DNA from: Metellina segmentata
Taxonomy: Eukaryota > Arthropoda > Arachnida > Araneae > Tetragnathidae
Assembly (NCBI GenBank): GCA_947359465.1
Contig: OX375872.1
Span: forward strand, 17,282,018-17,346,017
Length of the DNA: 64,000 nt
Direction of reading: 5' to 3'
Shown here one piece after another: positions 55,560-64,000 of the stretch (position 1 is its first letter; every line of letters begins with the position of its first letter). Under the pieces are notes generated by a model. The model ran no database searches, was not told the DNA's origin, and was given only the letters and a program-made list of their open reading frames with translations. Position numbers and translations under genes: made by a program.

Positions 55560-56010
55560 ATCGTGAATTGTTGAGAGTGTACAATGGTCAAAGAAACTGC
55601 ATTTACGGTGAAAATGAAAAAGGGATCTTTAGCAAAGTAAATATTATACATTAGAGTACGACAAACTGCATTTTATGGTAAAAATAAAAAAAAGGATCTC
55701 CAGTGGAGAAAATGTTGTACATTGCTCATGGCATATCGTAGAGTTTGAGAAACTGCATTTTACGGTACACATAAAAAATGATCTTCAGCGGAGTAGTACA
55801 TTGTTGGTGGTAAGAGAGTGTACGATGGTACAGTATGAGGTTCATTTAACGGTAAAAATAAAAAGGATCTCTAGTAAACATTGTGTATTGTGGATGATCT
55901 GCCGAAGAGTGAGAAGCTACTGCTTTTGAAGGTAAAATAAAAAGGATCTCCAGCAGAGTAAACATTGTAAATTGTTGGTGATGTACAGTAGAGTGTGAGA
56001 AGCTACTATA
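55560..56010 (+). repeat. ~85-bp tandem repeat, five units
   Basis: Units hold GAAACTGCATTTTACGGTAA, AAATAAAAAGGATCTCCAGT and GTACATTGTTGGTGAT. Units diverge by 10-25% by eye. Confidence 0.85.
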
Positions 56011-56347
56011 GTGTTGGATAATGCAGTTCCCATTGGTATTAACGTATGTACACGACTCCTTTACTAAAAACTGATCTTCTGATAACTTAGGCCATGACAT
56101 CTTTTCAAAGGTGAAAAAAGAACTATGTACGTATATATTTATATTTCGTTCTGGAGATAAGGAACTAAAATTGATGACCTGACAGACACCGAGCCGTCTC
56201 AATGGAACGGGATACAAAAAGAGGCGGATGCCCATTCTTTTCAAAAAGTTTTTGAAAAATGCGTGCAGCCAAATATAGTTTATTGAATATTCGACTAAAG
56301 TGAAGTAATAAATTTTCTTTGGAATATAAGCTAATTTTCGATGCTTG

Positions 56348-56400
56348 TCAACCCTCCAAGTGGTTCTGACGAGATATCTCGTTCAACAAGATCGCACTAT
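56348..56400 (+). mobile_element. TTAA/CCCTCC palindromic MITE, left-end fragment
   Basis: TCAACCCTCCAAGTGGTTCT then GACGAGATATCTCGTTC. Only the left terminus and one palindrome remain. Confidence 0.65.
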
Positions 56401-56584
56401 TCATAGAGCAAATCGAAGGTTGTCATTTAATAGGGTATAACGTCTTCAATAAACTTTATGAATTGCATTTCATTATTGTAAAATTACCTCAGAAATAAGG
56501 TAAGTCTACAACATATAGTGGAAATTAGTAAGTTTGTAAAGCCCCTCTGTGATGGTGACACATGCCTACATACGACGTGGCATA

Positions 56585-56765
56585 TTTGATTGGATTTTAT
56601 GGTGCAATATCTATATTTTGCTAAGCAACTTCAAGCAACGTCAAGTAAATAGACATACACACATAAGAAAAGTTTTACTGAAACAGAAGAGAGAAATACA
56701 CCCAGGAAGGAAACGAACCTGCAGCTCCTATAGCTCGGAAGTTGCCAGCGTAGTAGACAAATACG
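56585..56765 (+). repeat. SINE-B copy
   Basis: ATTGGATTTTATGGTGCAAT, AAGCAACGTCAAGTAAATAG, ACATACACACATAAGAAAAG and GGAAACGAACCTGCAGCTCC follow the SINE-B order. The tRNA-like side is truncated. Confidence 0.75.
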
Positions 56766-57029
56766 CTTAGGCACGGCAACACCTTGGTGTGGCATGGAGT
56801 CAAACAAAGCCCATATGCTATCCTGTGGCAAACAATGCCAAGATTTCTATAGCTAGTGCTCTAGATATCTTTTTTTCTTATGGGGAGGATGGCTAATGAC
56901 GGTTCAGCTTATCCGAGACATGGTCAATGGGAGAAAGATCTGGGGATTCCTTTGGATAAGGAAATGTTTAAATTTATTGTCTTCCATGCGCTAATTAGAC
57001 GGGATCAAACGTGGCAATATACAATTTGG

Positions 57030-57115
57030 CATGGTTGGACGAAATTTTGAACTAGGACCACCCAGGTTGTCAATCCACGATTCTACCAACTGGACTATCT
57101 CAGCCCGAAAGGAGC
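57030..57115 (-). repeat. tRNA-like SINE head
   Basis: On the minus strand CTTTCGGGCTGAGATAGTCC, AGTTGGTAGAATCGTGGATT and GGTGGTCCTAGTTCAAAATT contain recognisable A and B boxes. Probably a SINE-B end; no intact tRNA can be folded. Confidence 0.6.
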
Positions 57116-57560
57116 AATGTAATCTTTCCAAAGGATGCTATTCTATGGAAAAGAACAATTGAATCTTTTAAAACGATTCTATTCTAAGGAAAGGAGGTAA
57201 AGAATCTTTCCAAAGAATGCTATTCTAAGGAAAGGAGCAATGGAATCTTTCCAAAGAATGCTATTCCAAGGAAAGGAGCCAAAGAATCTTTCCCAGAGAT
57301 GATATTCTAAGGAAAGTAGCAATGGGATATTTTCAAACGATTCTGTTCAAAGGAAAGGAGCTAATGAATATTTCCGAAACAGGATATATTAAGGAAAGAA
57401 GCGATGGAATTTTTTCAACACAATCAATTTTAAGAAAAGGAGATAGAGAATCTCTCTTTTCCCTAAGAATGCTGTTCTAAGGAAAGGAGCTAACGAATCT
57501 TTCCAAGCGATTTTATTCTACGGAAACCACCAATACAATCTTCTTAAAGGAATCTGATAG
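57115..57560 (-). repeat. 41-bp minisatellite family, inverted block
   Basis: About eleven units such as CTATTCTAAGGAAAGGAGCA then ATGGAATCTTTCCAAAGAATG. These are the reverse complement of the 5.3-7.2 kb arrays. Confidence 0.82.
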
Positions 57561-57919
57561 TTGTGGTTATTTAATCATGAAGGTGAGTTGTGGGGTAAAA
57601 GCTCTCTCAAATCTGACGACTCTGAGAGGGTCAAGAAAGTATAATCTAAAGAACATTTCATTTCTAAACTCATGCTATAGTTCGAGAAGTAAGTTTACCT
57701 TGTAGCTCATAAACACACGCATTTACAGATGGAGAGTCGATCAGACTAGAAGATTTATAACCCTACGTAAGTTTAAAGTCTCTAAAGAGGAATGCATCTT
57801 ATACCAATACAAGTTCTCTGATAGTGTTCACTCCACTCTGAGGAGTTTTCAAACCTTTGAAGTGAAAATACACACGTTTTCTTTCCTTTCTAAAAGACTT
57901 CTCATGTCGAGAACATAAG

Positions 57920-58139
57920 TTAACCCTCTTGATGGTAGTTTCGACGAGGTATCTCGTCTAATTTGCAAAATTAACTAGATCTTCATGGAAGTGATTCTTG
58001 TCATTAGAAGAAAATTGACCAGATCTTGATCTCGTCATAGAAAAATCAGCGTTATATTAATGACGAGAAAGCACGTCATTAGCAAAATTGATCAGATCTT
58101 GAGGACGAGATATCTCATCATAACCCTTTGGAGGGTTAA
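57920..58139 (+). mobile_element. TTAA/CCCTCC palindromic MITE, complete
   Basis: TTAA-CCCTCTTGATGGTAGTTT at the left and AACCCTTTGGAGGG-TTAA at the right, with four internal palindrome units. TTAA is intact on both sides. Confidence 0.82.
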
Positions 58140-58249
58140 AAATATCCTATCTGGAAATCCGAAGATAATTTGCTTTTTTTATGCTCCTATTATTCACTTA
58201 TTGCTTAAAAAATGCAGACTTAATTTTATAACCATGTCAAATTGTTTTC

Positions 58250-58427
58250 TTAACCCTTCTGGTGGTTGTCTTGACGAGACAACTTGTCGTTAGCAAAACT
58301 TACTAGATCTTGATGTAGTGATCATAAAAAAATTAGCAATGTCTTAATGACGAGATATATCGCCATTCGCAAAATTGGTCATATCTTGATGGACGAGGTA
58401 TTTCGTCGAAACAATTTGAAGGGTTAA
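58250..58427 (+). mobile_element. TTAA/CCCTCC palindromic MITE, complete
   Basis: TTAA-CCCTTCTGGTGGTTGTCT and GAAACAATTTGAAGGG-TTAA enclose three palindrome units; ends match their partners closely. Confidence 0.82.
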
Positions 58428-58756
58428 AGTAAATTGTATGCTTAGATAAGAACATAGTTAAAGGCAATACTCGAAAAGGTGAACTCATAAAATTCGCCAA
58501 TGATTTCATTCATCCAAAAGAAGAAATACTTTCTCCTTTAAGGTTTTTAGATCTGATTTAATTGCTTTTAACGAAGCCTTAGAGTCACCTTGATCCCTTT
58601 TCAATTTTTAATGAATACAACTTGATAGTAGTTGCTCAGTCAGCACTTAAGGAAGTGCTTGACTGTTAGAGATAAAACAAATTTTGAAATCATAGATGAA
58701 TTGAAAAATGGGCCGTTTCAAACTGAAATCCCTTTTCATGTTTATACTATCGCACA

Positions 58757-58959
58757 TTAATGGTCAAGATATCTCGTCATTAGATGAAAAGTGACTAGAT
58801 CGTGATCTCGTAAGCATCGAAAAATCAGCAATATCTTGACGAGATATCTCCTTATCAAAAAGATTGGTCAGAACTTGATGGACAAGAAATCTCGTCAGTT
58901 TAAAGATTGGTCAGATCTTGACGGACGAGATATCTCGTCGAAATCACTTGGAGGATTAA
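58757..58959 (+). mobile_element. TTAA/CCCTCC palindromic MITE, left end lost
   Basis: The right end GAAATCACTTGGAGGA-TTAA follows an exact GACGAGATATCTCGTC. The left side begins inside the array (GGTCAAGATATCTCGTCATT) just after a TTAA. Only 98 bp from exon 59057-59181. Confidence 0.75.
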
Positions 58960-59056
58960 AGGACAACTTTTCGCAGCACATCTCTCTCAGTTTCACAATA
59001 GAGTGTAAATTTCAAAATTCATAAAAATTATTGATTTATATGTAAATGTAACATAC

Positions 59057-59181
59057 TTGCTTGAAGCCTTGATACATCAGTCGGATTTCCTTTCTTGTAA
59101 ATTTCGTAGTCTTACAAAGTGCATCCAGGCGCTCTGGTTTGTATCTTGCCACAAACAGCTCCACGTCTTCCAGTTCATTAT
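59057..59181 (-). CDS. KChIP exon upstream of EF-hand 1 (first exon seen)
   Basis: Minus-strand 125-nt exon, acceptor TTTTCTTTTTAG, donor CAA|GTATGT. It starts with two bases of a split Asp codon and encodes (D)NELEDVELFVARYKPERLD, then ALCKTTKFTRKEIRLMYQGF and KQ. This is the start of the conserved KChIP core; LYQxFK/MYQGFK precedes EF1 throughout the family. Isoform-specific N-terminal exons must lie to the right; none is visible up to 64000. Confidence 0.95.
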
Positions 59182-59189
59182 CTAAAAAG

Positions 59190-59690
59190 AAAATCAATGA
59201 ATGTAGATGTGTTCAGCAGACAGTGTCCATTGAACAATTATTGTTTGATTTTACATTTACAGCAAAACGTTTTAGTGTATCTTAATACAATACGCATGAA
59301 ATGTAAAATAATAAGTTAAAAAAAATTTAAATATTTCATTTTTTTTAAATATTGCTGTACTTAAAAATTCTCAATTCAACAAATTATATTTTTTTTCAAG
59401 GAAGTAAAGAACGAAATTTTTTTTAAATGTTTCATGCAATTGTGTGCATGTGTTTGCATGTACTATTTGTATTTATTTTTTTACAAATATATTTTTTTAA
59501 GAATATACGCTATAAAAAACAGAAAAGAAATCGTCATAATTGTTGTTGTTAGTTTTTAAATTAACCATCCTCCTAAATCGAAGAATCAAATAAATCATGA
59601 AAAACAACTCCAAAAGAATCTCTATTATTTACAAAAGCCTTATTATTTAAAAAATACATGTCGGTCATGAAAAAGTCGAGAAAATAGCTT
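59190..59690. other. Intron, nothing recognised
   Basis: Very AT-rich with T-runs. No supported feature. Confidence 0.4.
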
Positions 59691-59694
59691 TATA

Positions 59695-60290
59695 CGAGGG
59701 CTGTTTAATAAAGAATGATCATAATTTTTTTAAAGGTGATTAAAAAAAAATCAAGAAAAATGAAATTCATATTGAATGTGTAGCGGGATAGGTGGAGAAT
59801 AGATAGCGCAAGTTTCACGGTCATGACGTCATTGCTGAAGCCTTGGCAGCCGGCCAGGAACGCCTAGTTTTACTTTCATCTAAGGCAAAAATGGAAGTGA
59901 CACGTGAAGTTCAATACACTGAATTCAAATTTTGTTTTCACCTTAAAAAATCATCAGATTTTTCAAAAAACAATGTCATGTGTGTTCCCTATCCTCCATT
60001 TAGTCCTGATGCCATGCGATTTTTTCCTTTCCCCGAATTTGAAGAAACACTTCCGGGAAAAGCGGTTTTCATCATCATAGGCAATGGAAAAAGTTGCGTA
60101 GGCGATTTTGAAGGACCTGTCAAAAAATGGCTTCCGCATATGTTCTAGGACTGGAAAAGAGGTGGGATAAGTGCAGTGCATTGCATGTAATGGAGAGTAT
60201 TTTGAGAAAGACCACAACAATTTGGAGGATTTGTACAGGAAATTATTTTTTATTAATTTATGGTCATTCTTTATTGAACAGTCTTCGAAG
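59695..60290 (+). mobile_element. Internally deleted mariner element
   Basis: CGAGGGCTGTTTAATAAAGA at the left and, complemented, CGAAGACTGTTCAATAAAGA at the right, next to TA dinucleotides. The plus strand joins an N-terminal remnant (VQYTEFKFCFHLKKSSDF) directly to a C-terminal one (VPYPPFSPDAMRFFPFPEFE, then NGEYFEKDHNNLEDLYRK in another frame). The middle of the transposase is gone. The third acidic motif PPxSPD remains. Confidence 0.85.
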
Positions 60291-60339
60291 TATAAAAGTT
60301 ATTCGGCCTAATTTAAAAGTTTCCCACCTAACATTCGAT

Positions 60340-60435
60340 GATAGGTAGTTGGATATCGTATCACTGAACCAATAGACCTGGCTATTGGCGACGACGGCCT
60401 GGAGTCAACTCGAAGGGAAAGATCCTACGATGATT
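60340..60435 (-). repeat. SINE-A fragment, 3' end
   Basis: GATAGGTAGTTGGATATCGT, CTGGCTATTGGCGACGACGG and TCGAAGGGAAAGATCCTACG; reversed and diverged. Confidence 0.65.
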
Positions 60436-60589
60436 AGAAGGAAAAACATTAACGTGCTAAATAATATAGCTACAGTTATGAAATTTTGCACTCCTATTCT
60501 TTAAAGCTGTACAGTTAATCCAAGACGTGAAACAAAATCCGATAGTTTTGGTCAATTTTAGAGCACTTGTCTCCTTAAAGGATACCAAG

Positions 60590-60680
60590 GTCAACTTAGT
60601 TCCTTGGGGATTGATCCCGGACCGTCACCAATAGCCCATTGTGTTGCTCCAATGCGATGTTAATTGAATACCTACCTACT
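60590..60680 (+). repeat. SINE-A fragment, 3' end
   Basis: GGGATTGATCCCGGACCGTC, ACCAATAGCCCATTGTGTTG and TTAATTGAATACCTACCTAC. The TACC tail unit is doubled. Confidence 0.78.
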
Positions 60681-60984
60681 TTAATGGATACTGATGTGCT
60701 TCAAGATTGTTTGTATTTGGTTCTTCACAAAACTCTTTTCACTGATCACTAATGCTTTTTATTACTTACACAATTAAGAATTTTACTGCACAAACTTTAA
60801 CCCTTTTTAGTGTGGTGGGACACCTGTCACGTCGCCTCAACGTCCCAAGGCTAAGTATATATTTTAAGTACACCCCCCCTCCCCAAGTGGCAGGCCCGAA
60901 CACATCTCAAGAAATAGCAGGATTTTCGAGTTCTCGCTTCATAAAAATGTCTTCATAAGTTCATAGATCAAATAAAAACCATGA

Positions 60985-61440
60985 CGGAGACTACTTTTGT
61001 TTTGCGCATAAAATGAAATTAAGAAAATAAATGTTAGTTTTGTTTTTTCACGTAGGAAATGGAATTCATAGTCAAAATATCACTTATTTCGCACCAAATA
61101 AGTTTTAGAATACAAATAGCACTTTTGTTTTTCGCACTAAATGAAATTTATTATAAAAAAGCAGTCACATGTTTTACTCATAATAAAAATACTACTTTTT
61201 TGATGCATCAAAAATGAAATTCATTAAAAAATTACAATTTTGTTTCGCGCATTAAATGAAATTCAATAAAAAGAGCACTTCGGTTTCATGCAATAAATGA
61301 AAAAATAGCAGTCATGCTTAACGCATCAAATGAAATTCAAATAGCACTTTTGTTTCATTCAACCAGCAAAATTTATCAATTTCACGCACCAAATATAATT
61401 TGTAATAAAAATAGCAGTCAAGTTTCAAACATCAAATACT
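60985..61440 (+). repeat. ~43-bp minisatellite, left half
   Basis: Units of AATAGCACTTTTGTTTCACG then CACCAAATGAAATTCATAATAAA, about ten, diverged. The array continues at 62572-62960. Confidence 0.82.
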
Positions 61441-61457
61441 TGCTGCACATTGAATAT

Positions 61458-62569
61458 TCTCGACCCATATAAAGTTTTCTATCTGTTTTGGACCCTTCTG
61501 ATGCCAAATCTACCTCTTGTACGTTTGGTGTGTGCCCTATACACGTCCACACGGTTTAATATATATTTCATGCAACTTTGCATACTGTGAGTACTTATTT
61601 GCATTTAGTGACTGAACTTGGTTGTGTAAGTCTGTCTGTCCGTCTTTCTGTTCTATGTTCGATTTTGTGTTTGCGTGTTTGTACAGGCATCACATGGTTT
61701 TTATTCCAGATATTTGATTGCAATATATATATATATATATATGCTTTAATTTAAACATTATACTACAAAAGTTTAGTGAATGCTATCAAACCTTTCTTTA
61801 TTTCATATTTAGATAGTTTCATGCTAAAACACCTGAGAAAGTAAACTTAAATCAACCATAATTTGGTAATTTTGGAAAACTGCAATATATATTGAGTATT
61901 ACGATTACTTGGATTGCTTTACCTATACTGCTAAAAAAGAAATTATTAAAAAAAAAATGGAATTTCAGCTCTGATACTTCATTTATTTCGAGTCTTATTT
62001 TTGTTCTTTTCGCTATGTAAACGATTTCCGAATATTTAGGACAGACGATATTTTTCAACGAACGGGAATGAAACAGAAACTCGTGTTGGTTGATCGCGTG
62101 CAGTGATATCTTCTTTTTCTTTCGCTCTGAATTAATTTCGCATTTCTAAATTGTGTGCACATTTTAGCTGTAAGTTGTGGCAACTGCGAGATAAAGGGGA
62201 ATCACAAATTAATATCTTTAGAACAACATTTTCACGACATCTTTTGCTTTGTTTTATTTTGCTGTTTTCTGTTTTAAATACTTATTATTTTAATGTGTTT
62301 TGTGTGTAATTTATTAACCTTAGTGTCACATTCCGTCATTTTGTAGCTTTGTCATACACCAAGGGTGCGATGCATTTGAAATGTATTACATGAATGGATA
62401 TATGTGTAGGATTTGTGCAAAGTAAGTTGTAGAAATTATAAAGAGAGTGATGGCGAAAGTGTTCAAATATTATTTTATTCTACGAAAGACATAAGTGATT
62501 ACATAATTTGATCATGTCTTCAATCTATAGTTAACAAATTCAAACCGAGTATGGCCGGTATTTTACTAG
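61458..62569 (+). mobile_element. Candidate non-autonomous Helitron
   Basis: A 1.1-kb non-coding segment interrupts the 43-bp array. It starts TCTCGACCCATATAAAG, has GTCTGTCTGTCCGTC near its start, and ends CCGAGTATGGCCGG, TATTTTA, CTAG followed by T. Arthropod Helitrons start TC, often carry such TCTGTCCGTC runs, and end with a GC-rich hairpin and CTAG before T. The hairpin here is imperfect. A TA microsatellite lies at about 61722-61742. Confidence 0.5.
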
Positions 62570-62571
62570 TT

Positions 62572-62960
62572 CACAATAAAATAGCACTTTTGTTTCACGT
62601 ATGAAATGAAATTCATAACAAAAAACTCTTTTGTTTCACGCACGAAATTAAATTTACAGTAAAATTAAGTCTTGTTTCATGCACCAAATTAAGTTCATAA
62701 TAAAAATAAGTCTTGTTTCACACACCAAATTAAATGGATAAAAAAATAGTAGTCTAGTTTCACGCATCAAATGAAATTAATCAAAAATAGCACTTAAGTC
62801 TCACGCACTAAATGTAGTTCATATTAAAAATAGCAACTTTTGTTCACACACCAACTGCGTGGAATTAATTATAAAAATAGCACTTTCCACCCCACACTAA
62901 AGGAAGTGTAATAAAAATAGCAGTCAAGTTTCTCGCAAATCAAATTCCCAACAAAAATAC
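62572..62960 (+). repeat. ~43-bp minisatellite, right half
   Basis: Same unit as 60985-61440 (AATAGCACTTTTGTTTCACG...), about nine units. The split supports a later insertion at 61458-62569. Confidence 0.82.
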
Positions 62961-62964
62961 AATT

Positions 62965-63420
62965 CTTGGTTCAAGCTCCACATTTAATACCAATCCACGA
63001 ATAGATAACTGCGATGAATATTAATTCAAGTGGGTATCTTTGCAGAGAAATATTGCAGAACTTTCATACTGCAAAGACTTCCTCGTTTAAAAGGGAACAG
63101 AAATCCATTTTCCGTTTCTGCCTAAACAAGGCAAACACTGTTGAATAATGAGTAGCGATTTATACGTGCAAAGGGAAGGCTTTTCGTCGATTAGAGAGAG
63201 GCTGATGTCTAATTGGTAATTTTCCTCATTTATAGCAAACTCAAAGGAGCGCAAACGTGGTGTGGCGAAAGATTGGGGTCTGATGACTTTTCGCACTTAA
63301 CACGAATCTTTGAGAAAGATTGAATTTTCGTATCTTGAGAACAGGAATTCATTATCGAAACCATTTGGAGCGCATACTAATTTAGACCATTTGGAGCGCT
63401 ACAAGTAGATTTTTACAATA
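62965..63420. other. Intron or upstream sequence, nothing recognised
   Basis: AT-rich; CATTTGGAGCGC occurs twice (63361, 63389). No coding sequence supported. Confidence 0.4.
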
Positions 63421-63423
63421 CAG

Positions 63424-63727
63424 AATTTGGTAGCTCGGTTGGAAGAGTATCGAATTAGCAACCACGTTGAGAGTTTAAAACTTCATCCACCAAAGTATTC
63501 GTGTACATGGGGTTGGTGCATGTTAAATCTATTGTGGCATCCACTGGCCTCACGTTGGTATGGGATAGAAGTTTGGTGAGTGGCTCAGATGCTTACTTCG
63601 TAATCTGACCGTGGATCAAAATTACGAGGTATTGTTCTCGGTTGACCCCCTTCGGGATTGGCCCTGGACCGTCGCCATAGCCTTTTGTGTTTCCATAGTG
63701 CGAAGATAATTCAACTACTTACCTACC
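63424..63727 (+). repeat. SINE-A copy, full length, diverged
   Basis: The head ATTTGGTAGCTCGGTTGGAA, GAGTATCGAATTAGCAACCA, B-box region GAGAGTTTAAAACTTCATCC, body and tail GATAATTCAACTACTTACCTACC. The head here reads TAGCTCGGTTGGAAGAG, close to a true tRNA A box (TAGCTCAGTTGGTAGAG). Confidence 0.8.
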
Positions 63728-63937
63728 AATAAAGGAAGTATGTTTTCTTATAAAAGTTATAACATATTTAAGATACCTTTATGAGTTTCATCGACTTATA
63801 TCACTAGTCGAATACATGTTCTTCATCTGTTAGTATTTGAACCAATTAATTTCTCAATTTTTATGTTGTGTTTAGCACATACGCCACAGTATGAAATACA
63901 AGGCAGTCAAGGAGGTAAAAGACAGCTAAGGCATGTA

Positions 63938-64000
63938 AATAGTTTAAATTACTTCGCACTGGAGCTATACAACTGTCTATTGGCGACAGTCGGGATCACT
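63938..64000 (-). repeat. SINE-A fragment, cut by window end
   Basis: TTACTTCGCACTGGAGCTAT and CTATTGGCGACAGTCGGGAT are the reversed 3' end; it continues past 64000. Confidence 0.65.

Noticed and set aside
59843..60148. Complete 101-codon host gene
   Set aside because: It sits between mariner terminal repeats and fuses N- and C-terminal transposase pieces across a deletion.

Overview
The window is eukaryotic, AT-rich, gene-poor and full of repeats. It looks like the interior of one long arthropod gene. Transposon and SINE content suggests a spider or other chelicerate, but no species-diagnostic gene is present, so that is an inference. The only host gene I can support is a Kv channel-interacting protein (KChIP/KCNIP, EF-hand neuronal calcium sensor superfamily) on the minus strand. 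Five consecutive coding exons are visible in transcription order: 59181-59057, 43937-43868, 11067-10997, 6258-6046 and 1268-1206. All have AG/GT splice borders and compatible phases, and together they give about 181 codons of the conserved core. The variable 5' exon(s) lie beyond the right edge and the last C-terminal exon beyond the left edge. The introns are about 15.1, 32.8, 4.7 and 4.8 kb.

Almost everything else is mobile DNA inside those introns. DNA transposons dominate. Tc1-like copies lie at 1.5-3.0, 4.5-5.1, 7.9-8.4 and 29.9-32.7 kb. A pogo/Tigger pair sits head to head at 8.5-10.2 kb. Mariner relics lie at 46.6, 47.8-48.7 and 59.7-60.3 kb. hAT elements or relics lie at 13.1-15, 19.2-20.3, 30.1-31.4, 39.8-42.0 (probable), 50.5-52.4 and 54.3-55.4 kb. 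The best-preserved element is at 23067-25787. It carries an uninterrupted 547-codon Mutator-like transposase on the same strand as the host gene, has perfect 16-bp terminal repeats, and is flanked by TTAA on both sides. A deletion derivative at 16070-17339 is inserted in a SINE and shows the TTAA target duplication directly. Shorter relatives occur at 27.5-28.5 and 44.2 kb.

The second theme is tRNA-derived SINEs. One family of about 300 bp (here SINE-A) has over 25 full or partial copies on both strands. Some copies carry a different tRNA-like head. One SINE-A sits inside another with a 15-bp target duplication. Three other tRNA-headed families (SINE-B, -C, -D) are also present. The third theme is a short TTAA-flanked element ending in CCCTCC, with 10 full or partial copies, whose interior is an array of the palindrome GACGAGATATCTCGTC. 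It has the features expected of a non-autonomous piggyBac-type element.

Tandem minisatellites (units of about 20, 36, 41, 43, 75, 85, 105 and 117 bp), a recent 0.64-kb tandem duplication and one 200-N assembly gap fill much of the rest. Nesting is deep: at 29.5-33.4 kb a long-inverted-repeat element contains a Tc1 element that contains a hAT element. No rRNA, functional tRNA, CRISPR or bacterial-type operon was seen.
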